A stretch of DNA of 64,000 nucleotides from positions 1-64,000 of the IMG/VR virus record IMGVR_UViG_3300021401_000004, one strand, 5' to 3'. Below are positions 38,423 through 46,575 of this stretch, in pieces. This DNA comes from a virus. The notes beneath the pieces were generated by a model. That model made no database searches. It was not told where the DNA came from and worked only from the letters and a program-made list of their open reading frames with translations. Within the stretch, counting starts at the first letter, position 1. Each line of letters starts with the position of its first letter. Both the position numbers and the translations under genes were made by a program.

Positions 38423-38947
38423 ATGTCTAACAGCCAAATCTATCCAAGTTCGTCGTATCCAGGGTTTGGCGATCTCTTGACTACCCCAGGTTCGCCCGCG
38501 ACCACGGTAACCGGGCTCCAAACGTATCCTGTTGCTAATTTCGCGCCGCAAGCGGGTGAGATTCTGTACTTCTCGCAAGGCGAGTGGCAGCCTACTTTGT
38601 TTTCGGGCGTCCAAGGCCCGCAAGGCTCGCAAGGCCCGTTCTCAACTTTGTTTGATACTGCGGGCGATTCCGTAGTTCTCGGGCAGGGCGGGAATCAGTT
38701 CGCGATCAGCAACGCCGCTGGAAGTGCGTCGGTTAGTAATTCTTCGGGCAACGCGTACGTCACGATTAAAACTGGATTAACTATTTTAGGGGCGACCCCG
38801 ACCGCGCCCGCTTCTCAGTTAGGAGTCGGGGCGACAACGGCCACAACCGCGACAAGCGGCAGCGAAACATTGCCCGCGCAGCCCGCAGGATTCTTGGTAA
38901 TGAATCTCGGCGGAACCGTAATCAAGATACCGTACTACAATGCTTAA
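38423..38947 (+). CDS. Collagen-like tail-fibre associated protein, 174 aa
   Basis: N-terminal APQAGEILYFSQGEWQPTLF (fibre adaptor type), a short collagen-like GVQGPQGSQGP, then Ser/Thr/Ala-rich beta sequence. First of several GPQ-repeat proteins in the window. Confidence 0.75.
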   Translation: MSNSQIYPSSSYPGFGDLLTTPGSPATTVTGLQTYPVANFAPQAGEILYFSQGEWQPTLFSGVQGPQGSQGPFSTLFDTAGDSVVLGQGGNQFAISNAAGSASVSNSSGNAYVTIKTGLTILGATPTAPASQLGVGATTATTATSGSETLPAQPAGFLVMNLGGTVIKIPYYNA

Positions 38948-39068
38948 AAGACTTCTAAAACGGCTGATTCTCTGGGCGCTTGACGGCGGGCTTCCGCAGA
39001 TCGTGATTGTACAGAAAACGGATAGCCCGCAAATGATCGACATTCGAGTCCCGAAAGTAAAGCGTTAG
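38940..39068 (+). CDS. Small basic protein, 42 aa
   Basis: MLKRLLKRLILWALDGG... with the element variant translated as VQKTDS. Overlaps the preceding stop by 8 nt. Its stop overlaps the convergent HNH gene. Confidence 0.5.
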   Translation: MLKRLLKRLILWALDGGLPQIVIVQKTDSPQMIDIRVPKVKR

Positions 39069-39556
39069 ATTTGGTTTAGCAAAGCGAAAGGGCCGTGCAG
39101 TTCCGAGGCAGCATCATTATAAGATTTGGCAGCCTCGATTTCCGTTTTGAATCTCCCAAGTTTTCTATTGCGCTTTCCCACCCATATTTGTGCCAGCCAT
39201 CTACCGGACTCCGCATCAAAAGACACGCCTTTAAATCTTGAAGTTGTTTTGCGGGTGGTTTTTCTTCTGTTTCGACAATTTTCCGACCGCGTGCATTTGC
39301 GCAGGTTACTTTTACGACAATCCAATCCGTTATGGTTTATATGGTCTACGTGGGTGTTCGAGTCTGAAACTTTAAGAATGAACCGATGCAGCCCAATCGT
39401 AGCCCGAGTTCCCTTGTTTCGCGGCCCGTGCCTCTGGGCGTAAATAACTCTGCTGTGGGGTTTGATGCACACAAACCAGTTGAATTCCACAACCCGTTCG
39501 TAGTCCTCGTCATCCACTAAAGCTTCGTAGCCACGATTTAGAGGAACTATTTTCAT
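39065..39556 (-). CDS. HNH endonuclease with AP2 DNA-binding domain, 163 aa
   Basis: HNH: IGLHRFIL...HVDHINHNGLDCRKSNLRKCTRSENCRNR, then an AP2 domain SRFKGVSFDAESGRWLAQIWVGKRNRKLGRFKTEIEAAKSYNDAASELHG. A classical homing-endonuclease architecture, encoded leftward among rightward virion genes. It splits what should be adjacent fibre genes: the gene downstream (39612) has lost an ATG start. Leaderless: the -10 ends 7 nt before ATG. Confidence 0.85.
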   Translation of the reverse strand: MKIVPLNRGYEALVDDEDYERVVEFNWFVCIKPHSRVIYAQRHGPRNKGTRATIGLHRFILKVSDSNTHVDHINHNGLDCRKSNLRKCTRSENCRNRRKTTRKTTSRFKGVSFDAESGRWLAQIWVGKRNRKLGRFKTEIEAAKSYNDAASELHGPFALLNQI

Positions 39557-39563
39557 GTGGGAA

Positions 39564-39592
39564 ATTCTATCACATAACTTTTCAACTGTCAA
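39564..39592 (-). promoter_or_regulatory. Leftward promoter of the HNH/AP2 gene
   Basis: On the minus strand TTGACA, 17 nt, TAGAAT. The one leftward singleton promoter without a 13-bp element. Confidence 0.8.
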
Positions 39593-39611
39593 GACGGAGA
39601 GGTAACTCCAA

Positions 39612-39881
39612 CTGTTCCAAAATTTCCCATTTTCGACAGGCCAAGCCACGGTCACGGGCGTTGCCAGCCTGATTGTTGGCGCGAATGCTGCCCGCTCGGG
39701 TATCGTCATCAGCAATACCGACGCCACGAATACCGTGTACTTGATCGAGAATACCTCGGGCACGACTTCCACGGGACATTACTTGCCCGCAGGAGCTAGC
39801 ATTGGATTCTCGACCACGCTCGCTATTTACGGAATTACGAGCGGCCCATCAGTAGTTGTGACTTGGTTGTCCACACAATAA
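39612..39881 (+). CDS. Small tail/fibre protein, CTG start, 89 aa
   Basis: Starting with CTG at 39612, the frame reads LFQNFPFSTGQATVTGVASLIV..., closely parallel to the complete protein at 45597 (MFQNYPFNTSQVSVTAS...). GAGAGG lies about 10 nt upstream. The missing ATG next to the HNH/AP2 gene suggests either a CTG start or damage at insertion. Confidence 0.65.
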   Translation: MFQNFPFSTGQATVTGVASLIVGANAARSGIVISNTDATNTVYLIENTSGTTSTGHYLPAGASIGFSTTLAIYGITSGPSVVVTWLSTQ

Positions 39882-39884
39882 GAC

Positions 39885-40514
39885 ATGTTCTGCGCCTATC
39901 TAGAGCAAAATACGGTCAATGGGAAGTTTTACTCAGGCAAAGGCCCGTGGAAAAAGCGCCGTGCTTCCCGAATCTGGCATGCCCATAATCCACAAGGCCA
40001 TTGGCACAATTCCTTAATCTGTCGGGCATATAGAAAACACGGGTCGGATGCTTTTGCTCTACACACAATCTGTCTATTCGATACGGAAGAAGCGGCTTTT
40101 GAACAAGAGAAGGCTTGGATTCGCGAGCTAGACCTAATGAATCCGGAAAAAGGATACAACCTGACTCTAGGCGGGGAAGGAACTTCTGGGTATGTATACA
40201 CGCCTGAGCATAGGCAAAAACTTTCGACAGCCCACAAAGGCAAGCCCGCCAAAAATCTGTATGCTTTACATTCCCCTGAAAGCAGACGCAAGGCGGGGCT
40301 AGCAATTCGCGGAAGAAAGCAATCTCTCGAAACTGTTGCTAAAAGACGTGCCACCTTTCTAGCTAATGGCGGGAATAAGGGCCGTCCGTCCCATCTTCGA
40401 AAGACTCATTGTTTTAGGGGACATTTGTTGCCCGAAATAATTGCCGTAGGCATTCCTCGACATTGTTTAGAATGCCGTCGTATTTATTACGCAACCAATA
40501 AGGCCTCCCGTTGA
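39885..40514 (+). CDS. GIY-YIG homing endonuclease 4, 209 aa
   Basis: FCAYLEQNTVNGKFYSGKG (variant GIY-YIG), YNLTLGGEGTSG, NUMOD3-like EHRQKLSTAHKGKPAK and ESRRKAGLAIRGRK, then a C-terminal CFRGH...CLECRR zinc knuckle. Stops overlapping the next TTG start; free-standing between fibre genes. Confidence 0.85.
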   Translation: MFCAYLEQNTVNGKFYSGKGPWKKRRASRIWHAHNPQGHWHNSLICRAYRKHGSDAFALHTICLFDTEEAAFEQEKAWIRELDLMNPEKGYNLTLGGEGTSGYVYTPEHRQKLSTAHKGKPAKNLYALHSPESRRKAGLAIRGRKQSLETVAKRRATFLANGGNKGRPSHLRKTHCFRGHLLPEIIAVGIPRHCLECRRIYYATNKASR

Positions 40515-42007
40515 GTAACAAACAATATCCCGTTCCATTTGAGTTCTCTTCTAAGAGTGGCGGAGGCTCGCCCGGACCTCAAGGTCCCCAAGGGCCTGCG
40601 GGCACTCAAGGGTTTCAGGGTCCACAGGGCTCCGCTGGAAGCCAAGGTGCAACTGGAAGTCAGGGGCCGCAGGGAACGTCGGGATCGCAAGGTTTTCAAG
40701 GACCTCAAGGTAGCGCGGGTGCTCAAGGGCCACAAGGCAATCAAGGCACCCAAGGAGTGCAAGGTCCGCAAGGCTTCCAAGGTTTTCAAGGACCAGCATC
40801 AAGCTCTGTTCCGTGGTCGTCGCTCACGAACGCTGTTGCGAACTTAACGCTCGCAAACGGGGCCAATGCCACGACGTTCAATCAAACTGCCGCAGTAGGC
40901 TGGATTTGGGCCAATACTACCGTAGCGACCGCCGTGTCTACTAATCTTAGCCCATTGCTTGAAGTGGCTGCGAATTACTGGACTGGATCGGCTTCGGCTC
41001 AGGATTCCTGGAATCTACAATCTCAGATCGCCACGGGAACTAATGGAACTAGTGCGCTATCTTTTAATCACCTAGGGTCAATAGGAAATAACTATGTTGC
41101 ATTCCCAGTTACTGGAATTCAGTTTCCAAATACCCCGTTTGCGGTAGATTTCGGAAGCAACGCGGCTTGGACCTTGAATTTTACCAACGCGAGCGGCGTA
41201 ACCACGAACGGTGCGCTAACCTTCGCCAGCAGCACCCTGACGCTTAAAACTTCTGTTGCGAATAACTTTCTGGCGTTTAACGGAAACGTAACATCAAGCG
41301 CCACTGCTTGCGTCTCGCTCGGTAACACGACTTCTTTCGCGGCGACAGCGGCCATAACCCAAGTCGATATCCAGTTAGCCCACGACACGTTCAATCCGGG
41401 CAGCGGATCAGCTTCGTTCCAAGCAGTTCAGATTTCCCCGGCGATAAAGGGAACTTCTAACGGGAATACGACGGCATTGGTTGTCAACCCTACGTTGACC
41501 GCCACGAATCTTACGGGCACGAATCGGATTGCGTCTTTCCAGAGCGCGGGAACTACCGCTCTTGATATCGGATACGTTGGCACGATTACAACTTACGGCG
41601 GACTGACCACGGTTCGGCGCGGAGTCCCGTCGAGTATTGCTTCCACGGACTTGACGGCTCAGACTGCCGCTATCGCCGCAACCACTTTGTTGTCCGCGCC
41701 CGCTACTGGAGCGTACCGAGTCGCGTGGTCCGCCACAATTACTACTGCTTCAGATACCTCCTCCGTGCTCGGGGGCTCGGGCGGTTTTCAAGTTATATAC
41801 ACGTCCCCGACAGACAGTGTTGTCAAGACCACGGTTTCGGGCAATAGCGTTACTAGCGCGGCTAACACCACGGGAACTGCTGTCGGCGACGATATCGTGA
41901 TATACGCCAAAACTGGAACGAATATTCAGTTCCAATACGGGTACACGAGCGTACAAACAACGACCGCTATGGTTTTCGAACTTCACGTTTCGCTTGAAGC
42001 CCTCTAA
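40511..42007 (+). CDS. Collagen-like tail fibre protein, 498 aa
   Basis: TTG start (MSNKQYPVPFEF). A collagen-like region (G-x-Q/P-G triplets, about residues 18-95) is followed by a long beta-rich domain with a C-terminal part shared with the 777-aa fibre (GNTTALVVNPTLTATNLTGTNRIASFQS...). Likely trimeric fibre with a collagen shaft. Confidence 0.8.
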   Translation: MSNKQYPVPFEFSSKSGGGSPGPQGPQGPAGTQGFQGPQGSAGSQGATGSQGPQGTSGSQGFQGPQGSAGAQGPQGNQGTQGVQGPQGFQGFQGPASSSVPWSSLTNAVANLTLANGANATTFNQTAAVGWIWANTTVATAVSTNLSPLLEVAANYWTGSASAQDSWNLQSQIATGTNGTSALSFNHLGSIGNNYVAFPVTGIQFPNTPFAVDFGSNAAWTLNFTNASGVTTNGALTFASSTLTLKTSVANNFLAFNGNVTSSATACVSLGNTTSFAATAAITQVDIQLAHDTFNPGSGSASFQAVQISPAIKGTSNGNTTALVVNPTLTATNLTGTNRIASFQSAGTTALDIGYVGTITTYGGLTTVRRGVPSSIASTDLTAQTAAIAATTLLSAPATGAYRVAWSATITTASDTSSVLGGSGGFQVIYTSPTDSVVKTTVSGNSVTSAANTTGTAVGDDIVIYAKTGTNIQFQYGYTSVQTTTAMVFELHVSLEAL

Positions 42008-42015
42008 AATAACGA

Positions 42016-42831
42016 ATGACAAAAACGTATCAACTTGGCGATTATTGTTCGATGACGGTTCCTACGATGCCGTCCGATCTCGGGCCTCCTACTTCGGGCG
42101 TTCAAGATAGTCACGGAAATCTGGGAACTCCCGGCCAAGTTTTGAGTTCGATTGCGGGCGGAACGCAGTGGGTTTCCACAGCCTCCGGTTCGCAGGGCCC
42201 GCAAGGGCCGACGGGTAGTAACGGATCAACGGGCGTGCAAGGTCCGCAGGGCGCGACCGGAACCACGGGAAATTCTGGTAATACGGGAAGCCAAGGCCCA
42301 CAAGGTAGTAATGGCAGTCAAGGTCCCCAAGGAACTCAAGGTTCCAGTCCGTTTTCCGGAGTTCAAGGGCCGCCCGTATACGCAATTCAAGGAACACAGT
42401 TTAGCTGCACGGCTCAAACTCCGACTTCAGTTCAAGGTTGCCAAGTTACGGGCTTGGCTGCCAACGCTACGTATAAATTCGAGATTCTTCTCGGAGTTCA
42501 GGGCGTAGGAATTCAAGGCTATCAGTTCGGGCTTCAGTGTACGCAAAGCGGAGCGTCGCAAGGCGCGGCGATTCTCGCCAAGGTCGCGGGCGGCCCGCAA
42601 GGAACTGTTGCCACAGGAACGGGCCATCAGAGTTATATGGCTACGGGCTTCGGTATCCAAGGCCCGCAAATGTGCGGCGCAGTCGGTAGCTCGTGGATGA
42701 CCGCCGAGGGAATCTTCACCACCAACGCCGTTGCGGGCAGCGTGTTCGGCGTTCAGGTAAAAGGCACGCAGGCAACGATAACGCCCGCCGTGCTCGCGAA
42801 TTCGTATCTCAGGCTAGAGCGGTTGGCTTAA
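42016..42831 (+). CDS. Collagen-like tail fibre protein, 271 aa
   Basis: N-terminus MTKTYQLGDYCSMTVPTMPSD, then TPGQVLSSIAGGTQWV (adaptor-type), collagen-like (GPQGPTGSNG...), and a C-terminal beta domain with Gln-Gly repeats. It overlaps the convergent methylase gene by 4 nt. Confidence 0.75.
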   Translation: MTKTYQLGDYCSMTVPTMPSDLGPPTSGVQDSHGNLGTPGQVLSSIAGGTQWVSTASGSQGPQGPTGSNGSTGVQGPQGATGTTGNSGNTGSQGPQGSNGSQGPQGTQGSSPFSGVQGPPVYAIQGTQFSCTAQTPTSVQGCQVTGLAANATYKFEILLGVQGVGIQGYQFGLQCTQSGASQGAAILAKVAGGPQGTVATGTGHQSYMATGFGIQGPQMCGAVGSSWMTAEGIFTTNAVAGSVFGVQVKGTQATITPAVLANSYLRLERLA

Positions 42832-43409
42832 AGGTCTTGTAAAAAGTCTGCGGGCACCGGGCTGTGCGTTTTCCGCACAAGTTTTAGACTTTCTCTGATG
42901 TCTTTTCCGTCATCCGGAGCTTCGTTGCCGAGAACCGTCCAATTAGGTCGGGACCGACGTCCGAATATTTCAAGATAAGGGCCGGGGAAGTTTTGTTCGA
43001 TTATCTCGTGAATTGTGTCGGGCTTCTGGCTGTGCTTCAAGCGGGGAGACGCAAAGATAGACCGTTGTTTAGGGCAACGGACGGAAGGAACGTTTGGTTT
43101 TCGCCCGACCATGACAAGTTCGTGGTCCCCACGAAACCAATATCCCACTCCTAGGCCAGTATTCTTATGCCACACGAGTTGGGACTTGTACTCGAACCCC
43201 CACGCTTTCATAAGCTCCACGGATTCCCAGACGAAAGGCCCGGTCGTCCAGCAAAATAGGTAGCCCGAAACAACGTCCCCAACGGGCAGAGTTTTGAGTT
43301 CATCAATGGGCATGAGTTTGTATTGGTCACAAACATAGCCCTGACTTTTGCCTGCCCGAACCTCTCGGTAGGGCCAAGGCGGGTCGATAATTGCGGTTTG
43401 AAAAATCAT
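42828..43409 (-). CDS. MT-A70 family DNA adenine methyltransferase, 193 aa
   Basis: DPPW motif in AIIDPPWPYREV (residues about 8-13), plus YLFCWTTGPF and LVWHKN.GLGVGYWFRGDHELVMVGRK, and SQKPDTIHEIIEQ.FPGPYLEIFGRR, the usual MT-A70 pattern. Methylates N6 of adenine, in phages often to protect DNA from host restriction. Leaderless message: six nt separate the -10 from ATG. Convergent with the fibre gene. Confidence 0.85.
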   Translation of the reverse strand: MIFQTAIIDPPWPYREVRAGKSQGYVCDQYKLMPIDELKTLPVGDVVSGYLFCWTTGPFVWESVELMKAWGFEYKSQLVWHKNTGLGVGYWFRGDHELVMVGRKPNVPSVRCPKQRSIFASPRLKHSQKPDTIHEIIEQNFPGPYLEIFGRRSRPNWTVLGNEAPDDGKDIRESLKLVRKTHSPVPADFLQDL

Positions 43410-43415
43410 CAAGTA

Positions 43416-43444
43416 ATTGTACAGAAAACGAACTAGTTTGTCAA
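43416..43444 (-). promoter_or_regulatory. Leftward promoter of the MT-A70 gene
   Basis: TTGACA, 17 nt, TACAAT on the minus strand. The spacer ends TTCGTTTTCTG and the -10 follows directly, so a near-copy of the 13-bp element covers spacer and -10. Confidence 0.8.
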
Positions 43445-43455
43445 GACCCTAAAAC

Positions 43456-45162
43456 ATGCGATACACGATTATTACGCCCACGATCCTTCGCCCGAGTTTA
43501 TTGCGGGCGTGCGCCTCGGTTGACAGCCAAACCTATAAAGACTACGAGCACATCGTCGTTGTAGACTCTGAGATTTCAGACGACACAATCTCGAAGATCG
43601 CTCATCCGCAGAGAACGGTTGTCCGATGTGAAAAGCCCCATAATAATTGGGGGCATACTTGCACCCATCAGGCTTGGGCACTCGCCAAGGGCGACTACGT
43701 TCTCAGGTTGGACGACGATAATTTCCTAGCCGATCCAAACGTTCTCGAAGACCTGAAGGTAGTTGACAAGCCTTGGGCGATTTTCCCGATGACGCGTTTT
43801 GGCGGGCGATTCTTTAACGATCCGCCTGGAATACGGAAAACGGATTCGGGTAGCATCTTGGTCCGCCGCGATCTCGGCCCGTGGCCCGATCTGAATCAGT
43901 ACGACGCGGACGGGGTGTTCGTTGAGCAACTTCTAAAGCAGCATCCGTACCAAGCGTTGGCTGACAGTCGCCCGTTAGTTATCGCACCACATTCGGCAGA
44001 AAATGTCGAAGTTACGACGGGCAATCGAGTGTCGATCTACACGCCCGTACATGACGCTTCGTACTTACCGCAGGTTTACGAATCGATTAAGCACCAGGAT
44101 TTTTGGGAATGGATAATTGTATGGAACAACGGGGCGGTTCCGTTGGAGTTCAACGATCCTCGGGTAAAATCCCGCGTCTTATACAAAGCACCCGAAAAGG
44201 TAGGTACGCTAAAAGCCTACGCCTGCGAGCAAGCCGCGGGCGATATCCTTCTAGAGCTTGACTGCGACGACCTTTTGTTGCCCGGCGCGATCTCAGAAGT
44301 TCAGAAAGCGTTCGCCGATCCAGAAATTGGATTTGTCTATTCGAACGCGATTCATACTACGGGCGACCTTGAGAAGTTCCCGCGCTACGACGAAATCTAC
44401 GGGTGGAAATTCCGCGAAGTAGAATACGCGGGCAAGATTTTAGACGAGTGCGTGAGTTTTCCGCCGACGCCCGAAGCCGTATCAAGAATCTGGTACGCGC
44501 CTGATCACCTTCGGGCATTTCGTAGAAGCGTGTATCACCAGATCGGCGGCTATGACAAGTCCATGAAGATTCTGGACGACTCGGATATTATTTGTCGGGC
44601 GTATTTGGCTACAAAGTTCAAGCACATCGACAAGCCGCTGTACGTCTACCGCGTCCACGGGAACAATTCTTGGCTGCGGTTTAACAAGGATATTCAGGAA
44701 GGCGTTTATAAAGTCTACGATCAGTACATCGAGAGACTGGCGGGCCGCTGGGCAAACCTTAACGGGCTGGCGGTAGTTGACGATCTAAATATCTTACCAA
44801 TGTTGCCCGAAAGTTCTGCGGGCGTTATTCGTTCAACTTCGCTTTGTATGGCGGCTGACCCAATTCGGGTGATGAAAGAAATATCCCGAGTTCTGGCCCC
44901 CGGAGGAATGGCGTTCCTTACCGTGCCTTCGACTGATGGGCGAGGCGCTTTCCAAGACCCGAGGCATAGGTCATTCTGGAACGAAAATTCGTTTCTTTAT
45001 TATACGAACAAGGGCTGGAGTAAATTTATTGAGACGCCCGTAAAATTTCAGGCGACAAGATTGTACACGACCGAAAAAGACGAACGGCAAATCTGCTGGA
45101 CAATCGCTCATCTTGTTTCGCTTAAATCGGGCTACCGCCCGCCGGGATTAATTGAAATATGA
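43456..45162 (+). CDS. Bifunctional glycosyltransferase with partial methyltransferase domain, 568 aa
   Basis: Two family-2 domains: RYTIITPTILRPSLLRACASV...RLDDDNF (1) and RVSIYTPVHDASYLPQVYESI...LELDCDDLLLPGAI (2), each with a DxD-like motif. The C-terminal 100 residues (IRVMKEISRVLAPGGMAFLTVPST) look like the end of a class I methyltransferase lacking motif I. The 13-bp element is translated as IRKTDSG in domain 1. A sugar-transfer role on virion or host glycan is likely. Confidence 0.8.
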   Translation: MRYTIITPTILRPSLLRACASVDSQTYKDYEHIVVVDSEISDDTISKIAHPQRTVVRCEKPHNNWGHTCTHQAWALAKGDYVLRLDDDNFLADPNVLEDLKVVDKPWAIFPMTRFGGRFFNDPPGIRKTDSGSILVRRDLGPWPDLNQYDADGVFVEQLLKQHPYQALADSRPLVIAPHSAENVEVTTGNRVSIYTPVHDASYLPQVYESIKHQDFWEWIIVWNNGAVPLEFNDPRVKSRVLYKAPEKVGTLKAYACEQAAGDILLELDCDDLLLPGAISEVQKAFADPEIGFVYSNAIHTTGDLEKFPRYDEIYGWKFREVEYAGKILDECVSFPPTPEAVSRIWYAPDHLRAFRRSVYHQIGGYDKSMKILDDSDIICRAYLATKFKHIDKPLYVYRVHGNNSWLRFNKDIQEGVYKVYDQYIERLAGRWANLNGLAVVDDLNILPMLPESSAGVIRSTSLCMAADPIRVMKEISRVLAPGGMAFLTVPSTDGRGAFQDPRHRSFWNENSFLYYTNKGWSKFIETPVKFQATRLYTTEKDERQICWTIAHLVSLKSGYRPPGLIEI

Positions 45163-45572
45163 GCATTACCTTGACAACGCCGTACGTAGTAAATGTAAAC
45201 GGGTCGGTCGTGGAAGACGATACTATCGGGGCGTGTACAAGTTCTTCAATGGACTACCTCGCCCGCATGCTTACGTATACTTTCAAAATAGGTTCCCTTA
45301 CGGGCAGCCCGTCAAACCTAAACGTCGGCCCGTACTCCCAGAATCCGCCTAGTCAAAACATTGTTGTCAGCGTCTACGTAGGCCCGACTATTGGCACACA
45401 GACTTTCGGGCAATGGTTTTTGAATGGCGTTCTTCAGGCGACGATCATTCCTTCGGGCACTCTGGCCCCATTCGTTACAAGTCTTTTGGCCGACAGGAAC
45501 TCGGCAGAAGGTTTTGTCGCGGTGAGCGGCGGCCTTCTCCCCGGTTCGGTCGTGCCTTGGACCCAGCTTTAA
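45159..45572 (+). CDS. Predicted virion protein, 137 aa
   Basis: MSITLTTPYVVNVNGSVVEDD...; beta-rich, Pro/Ser/Val-rich, typical tail-associated protein. Overlaps the glycosyltransferase end by 4 nt; followed by an exact reverse copy of the 13-bp element (45573-45585). Confidence 0.65.
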   Translation: MSITLTTPYVVNVNGSVVEDDTIGACTSSSMDYLARMLTYTFKIGSLTGSPSNLNVGPYSQNPPSQNIVVSVYVGPTIGTQTFGQWFLNGVLQATIIPSGTLAPFVTSLLADRNSAEGFVAVSGGLLPGSVVPWTQL

Positions 45573-45596
45573 TCCGTTTTCCGTACAGGAGATTTC

Positions 45597-45863
45597 ATGT
45601 TTCAAAATTATCCGTTTAATACATCGCAAGTCTCGGTCACGGCGTCGGCTACACCGATCTTGCCCGCCAACTCCAGTCGCTCTGGAGTATCAATAGTCAA
45701 TACGGGCAGCACCACGGTCTATATTGGAAACAGTGCGTCCGTCACGACTTCCACGGGCTACCCTGTTTTAGCAAGTTCGGCGGTTGGGTTCGCTACCACA
45801 CTCGCTATCTTCGGAGTTACGGCATCATCTTCGTCCACCGTCGGCGTTTTGGAAACCCAATAA
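45597..45863 (+). CDS. Small tail/fibre protein, 88 aa
   Basis: AGGAGA ribosome site, MFQNYPFNTSQVSVTASATPILPANSSRSGVSIVN... Full-length paralogue of the protein at 39612, both with VGFATTLAIFGVT/IGFSTTLAIYGIT ends. Likely beta-sandwich tail adaptor. Confidence 0.7.
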   Translation: MFQNYPFNTSQVSVTASATPILPANSSRSGVSIVNTGSTTVYIGNSASVTTSTGYPVLASSAVGFATTLAIFGVTASSSSTVGVLETQ

Positions 45864-45864
45864 C

Positions 45865-46560
45865 ATGGCGAATAAGCAATATTACGTTCCAACAAACTCT
45901 TCCTCTGGAACTGGCGGGGGCGGCGGAGTTTCGTCCATCACGGGCGACGGCTCACTCATTACTAACAGCGGGTCAACGGGCGCGGTAACCTTGACGCTCG
46001 GAACGCTGCCCGCAACTTCCCTTCCCATTCCTACCGGGGCCGAAACAGCGGGTATAGGATATTTCTTTGGCGGAATATCTTCGCCTGATATATTGTCTAA
46101 GGGCGGACTGGCACTATCTACCACGGGCTGGACAGCGAACCAAGCCTACGCCTTCCTGTTCTACCAACCTTCCGTTATTTCGGTCGGCCATGTCTCGATC
46201 CTTTGCGCGACGGCCAGCGCAGCGACAGCGGCGAGCGCCGGGATTTACAGCGTTACGGGGACCAAACTTGTTGATAGCGGAGTTTTCGCAACCACAAGCC
46301 CCGGCGTGCTTACGAACGCGATTACGCCCGTTACACTTCAAGCCGCGTTTTATTACTACGTTTTTACGACCAACTCGGCAGCGAACGGCTTTGAATACTT
46401 TGGCGGGAACAGCACCAATCTCGGTCTGATCGTTAACGCCCTTGGAAATCGGGCGGCTAAAGGCACGGCGACTACGGGCGGGGCTTTGAATACCGCTCTT
46501 GGTTCATTAACCGCATTGGCCGCTATTACTTCTTGCCCGATGGCACTGTTCGAGCCGTAA
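45865..46560 (+). CDS. Predicted fibre/virion protein, 231 aa
   Basis: ATG 45865 two bases after the previous stop. Gly run (GTGGGGGVSSITG) then Ala/Thr/Gly-rich beta sequence, as in phage tail-tip or receptor-binding accessory proteins. Convergent evidence is by context only. Confidence 0.7.
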   Translation: MANKQYYVPTNSSSGTGGGGGVSSITGDGSLITNSGSTGAVTLTLGTLPATSLPIPTGAETAGIGYFFGGISSPDILSKGGLALSTTGWTANQAYAFLFYQPSVISVGHVSILCATASAATAASAGIYSVTGTKLVDSGVFATTSPGVLTNAITPVTLQAAFYYYVFTTNSAANGFEYFGGNSTNLGLIVNALGNRAAKGTATTGGALNTALGSLTALAAITSCPMALFEP

Positions 46561-46575
46561 CAAGGAAAATATCTT

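Noticed and set aside
45571-45590. Rightward promoter at the reverse-orientation element before 45597
   Set aside because: TACAGG could act as -10 but no -35 hexamer is found at 16-18 nt; the same is true for copies at 2318, 3225 and 37690.
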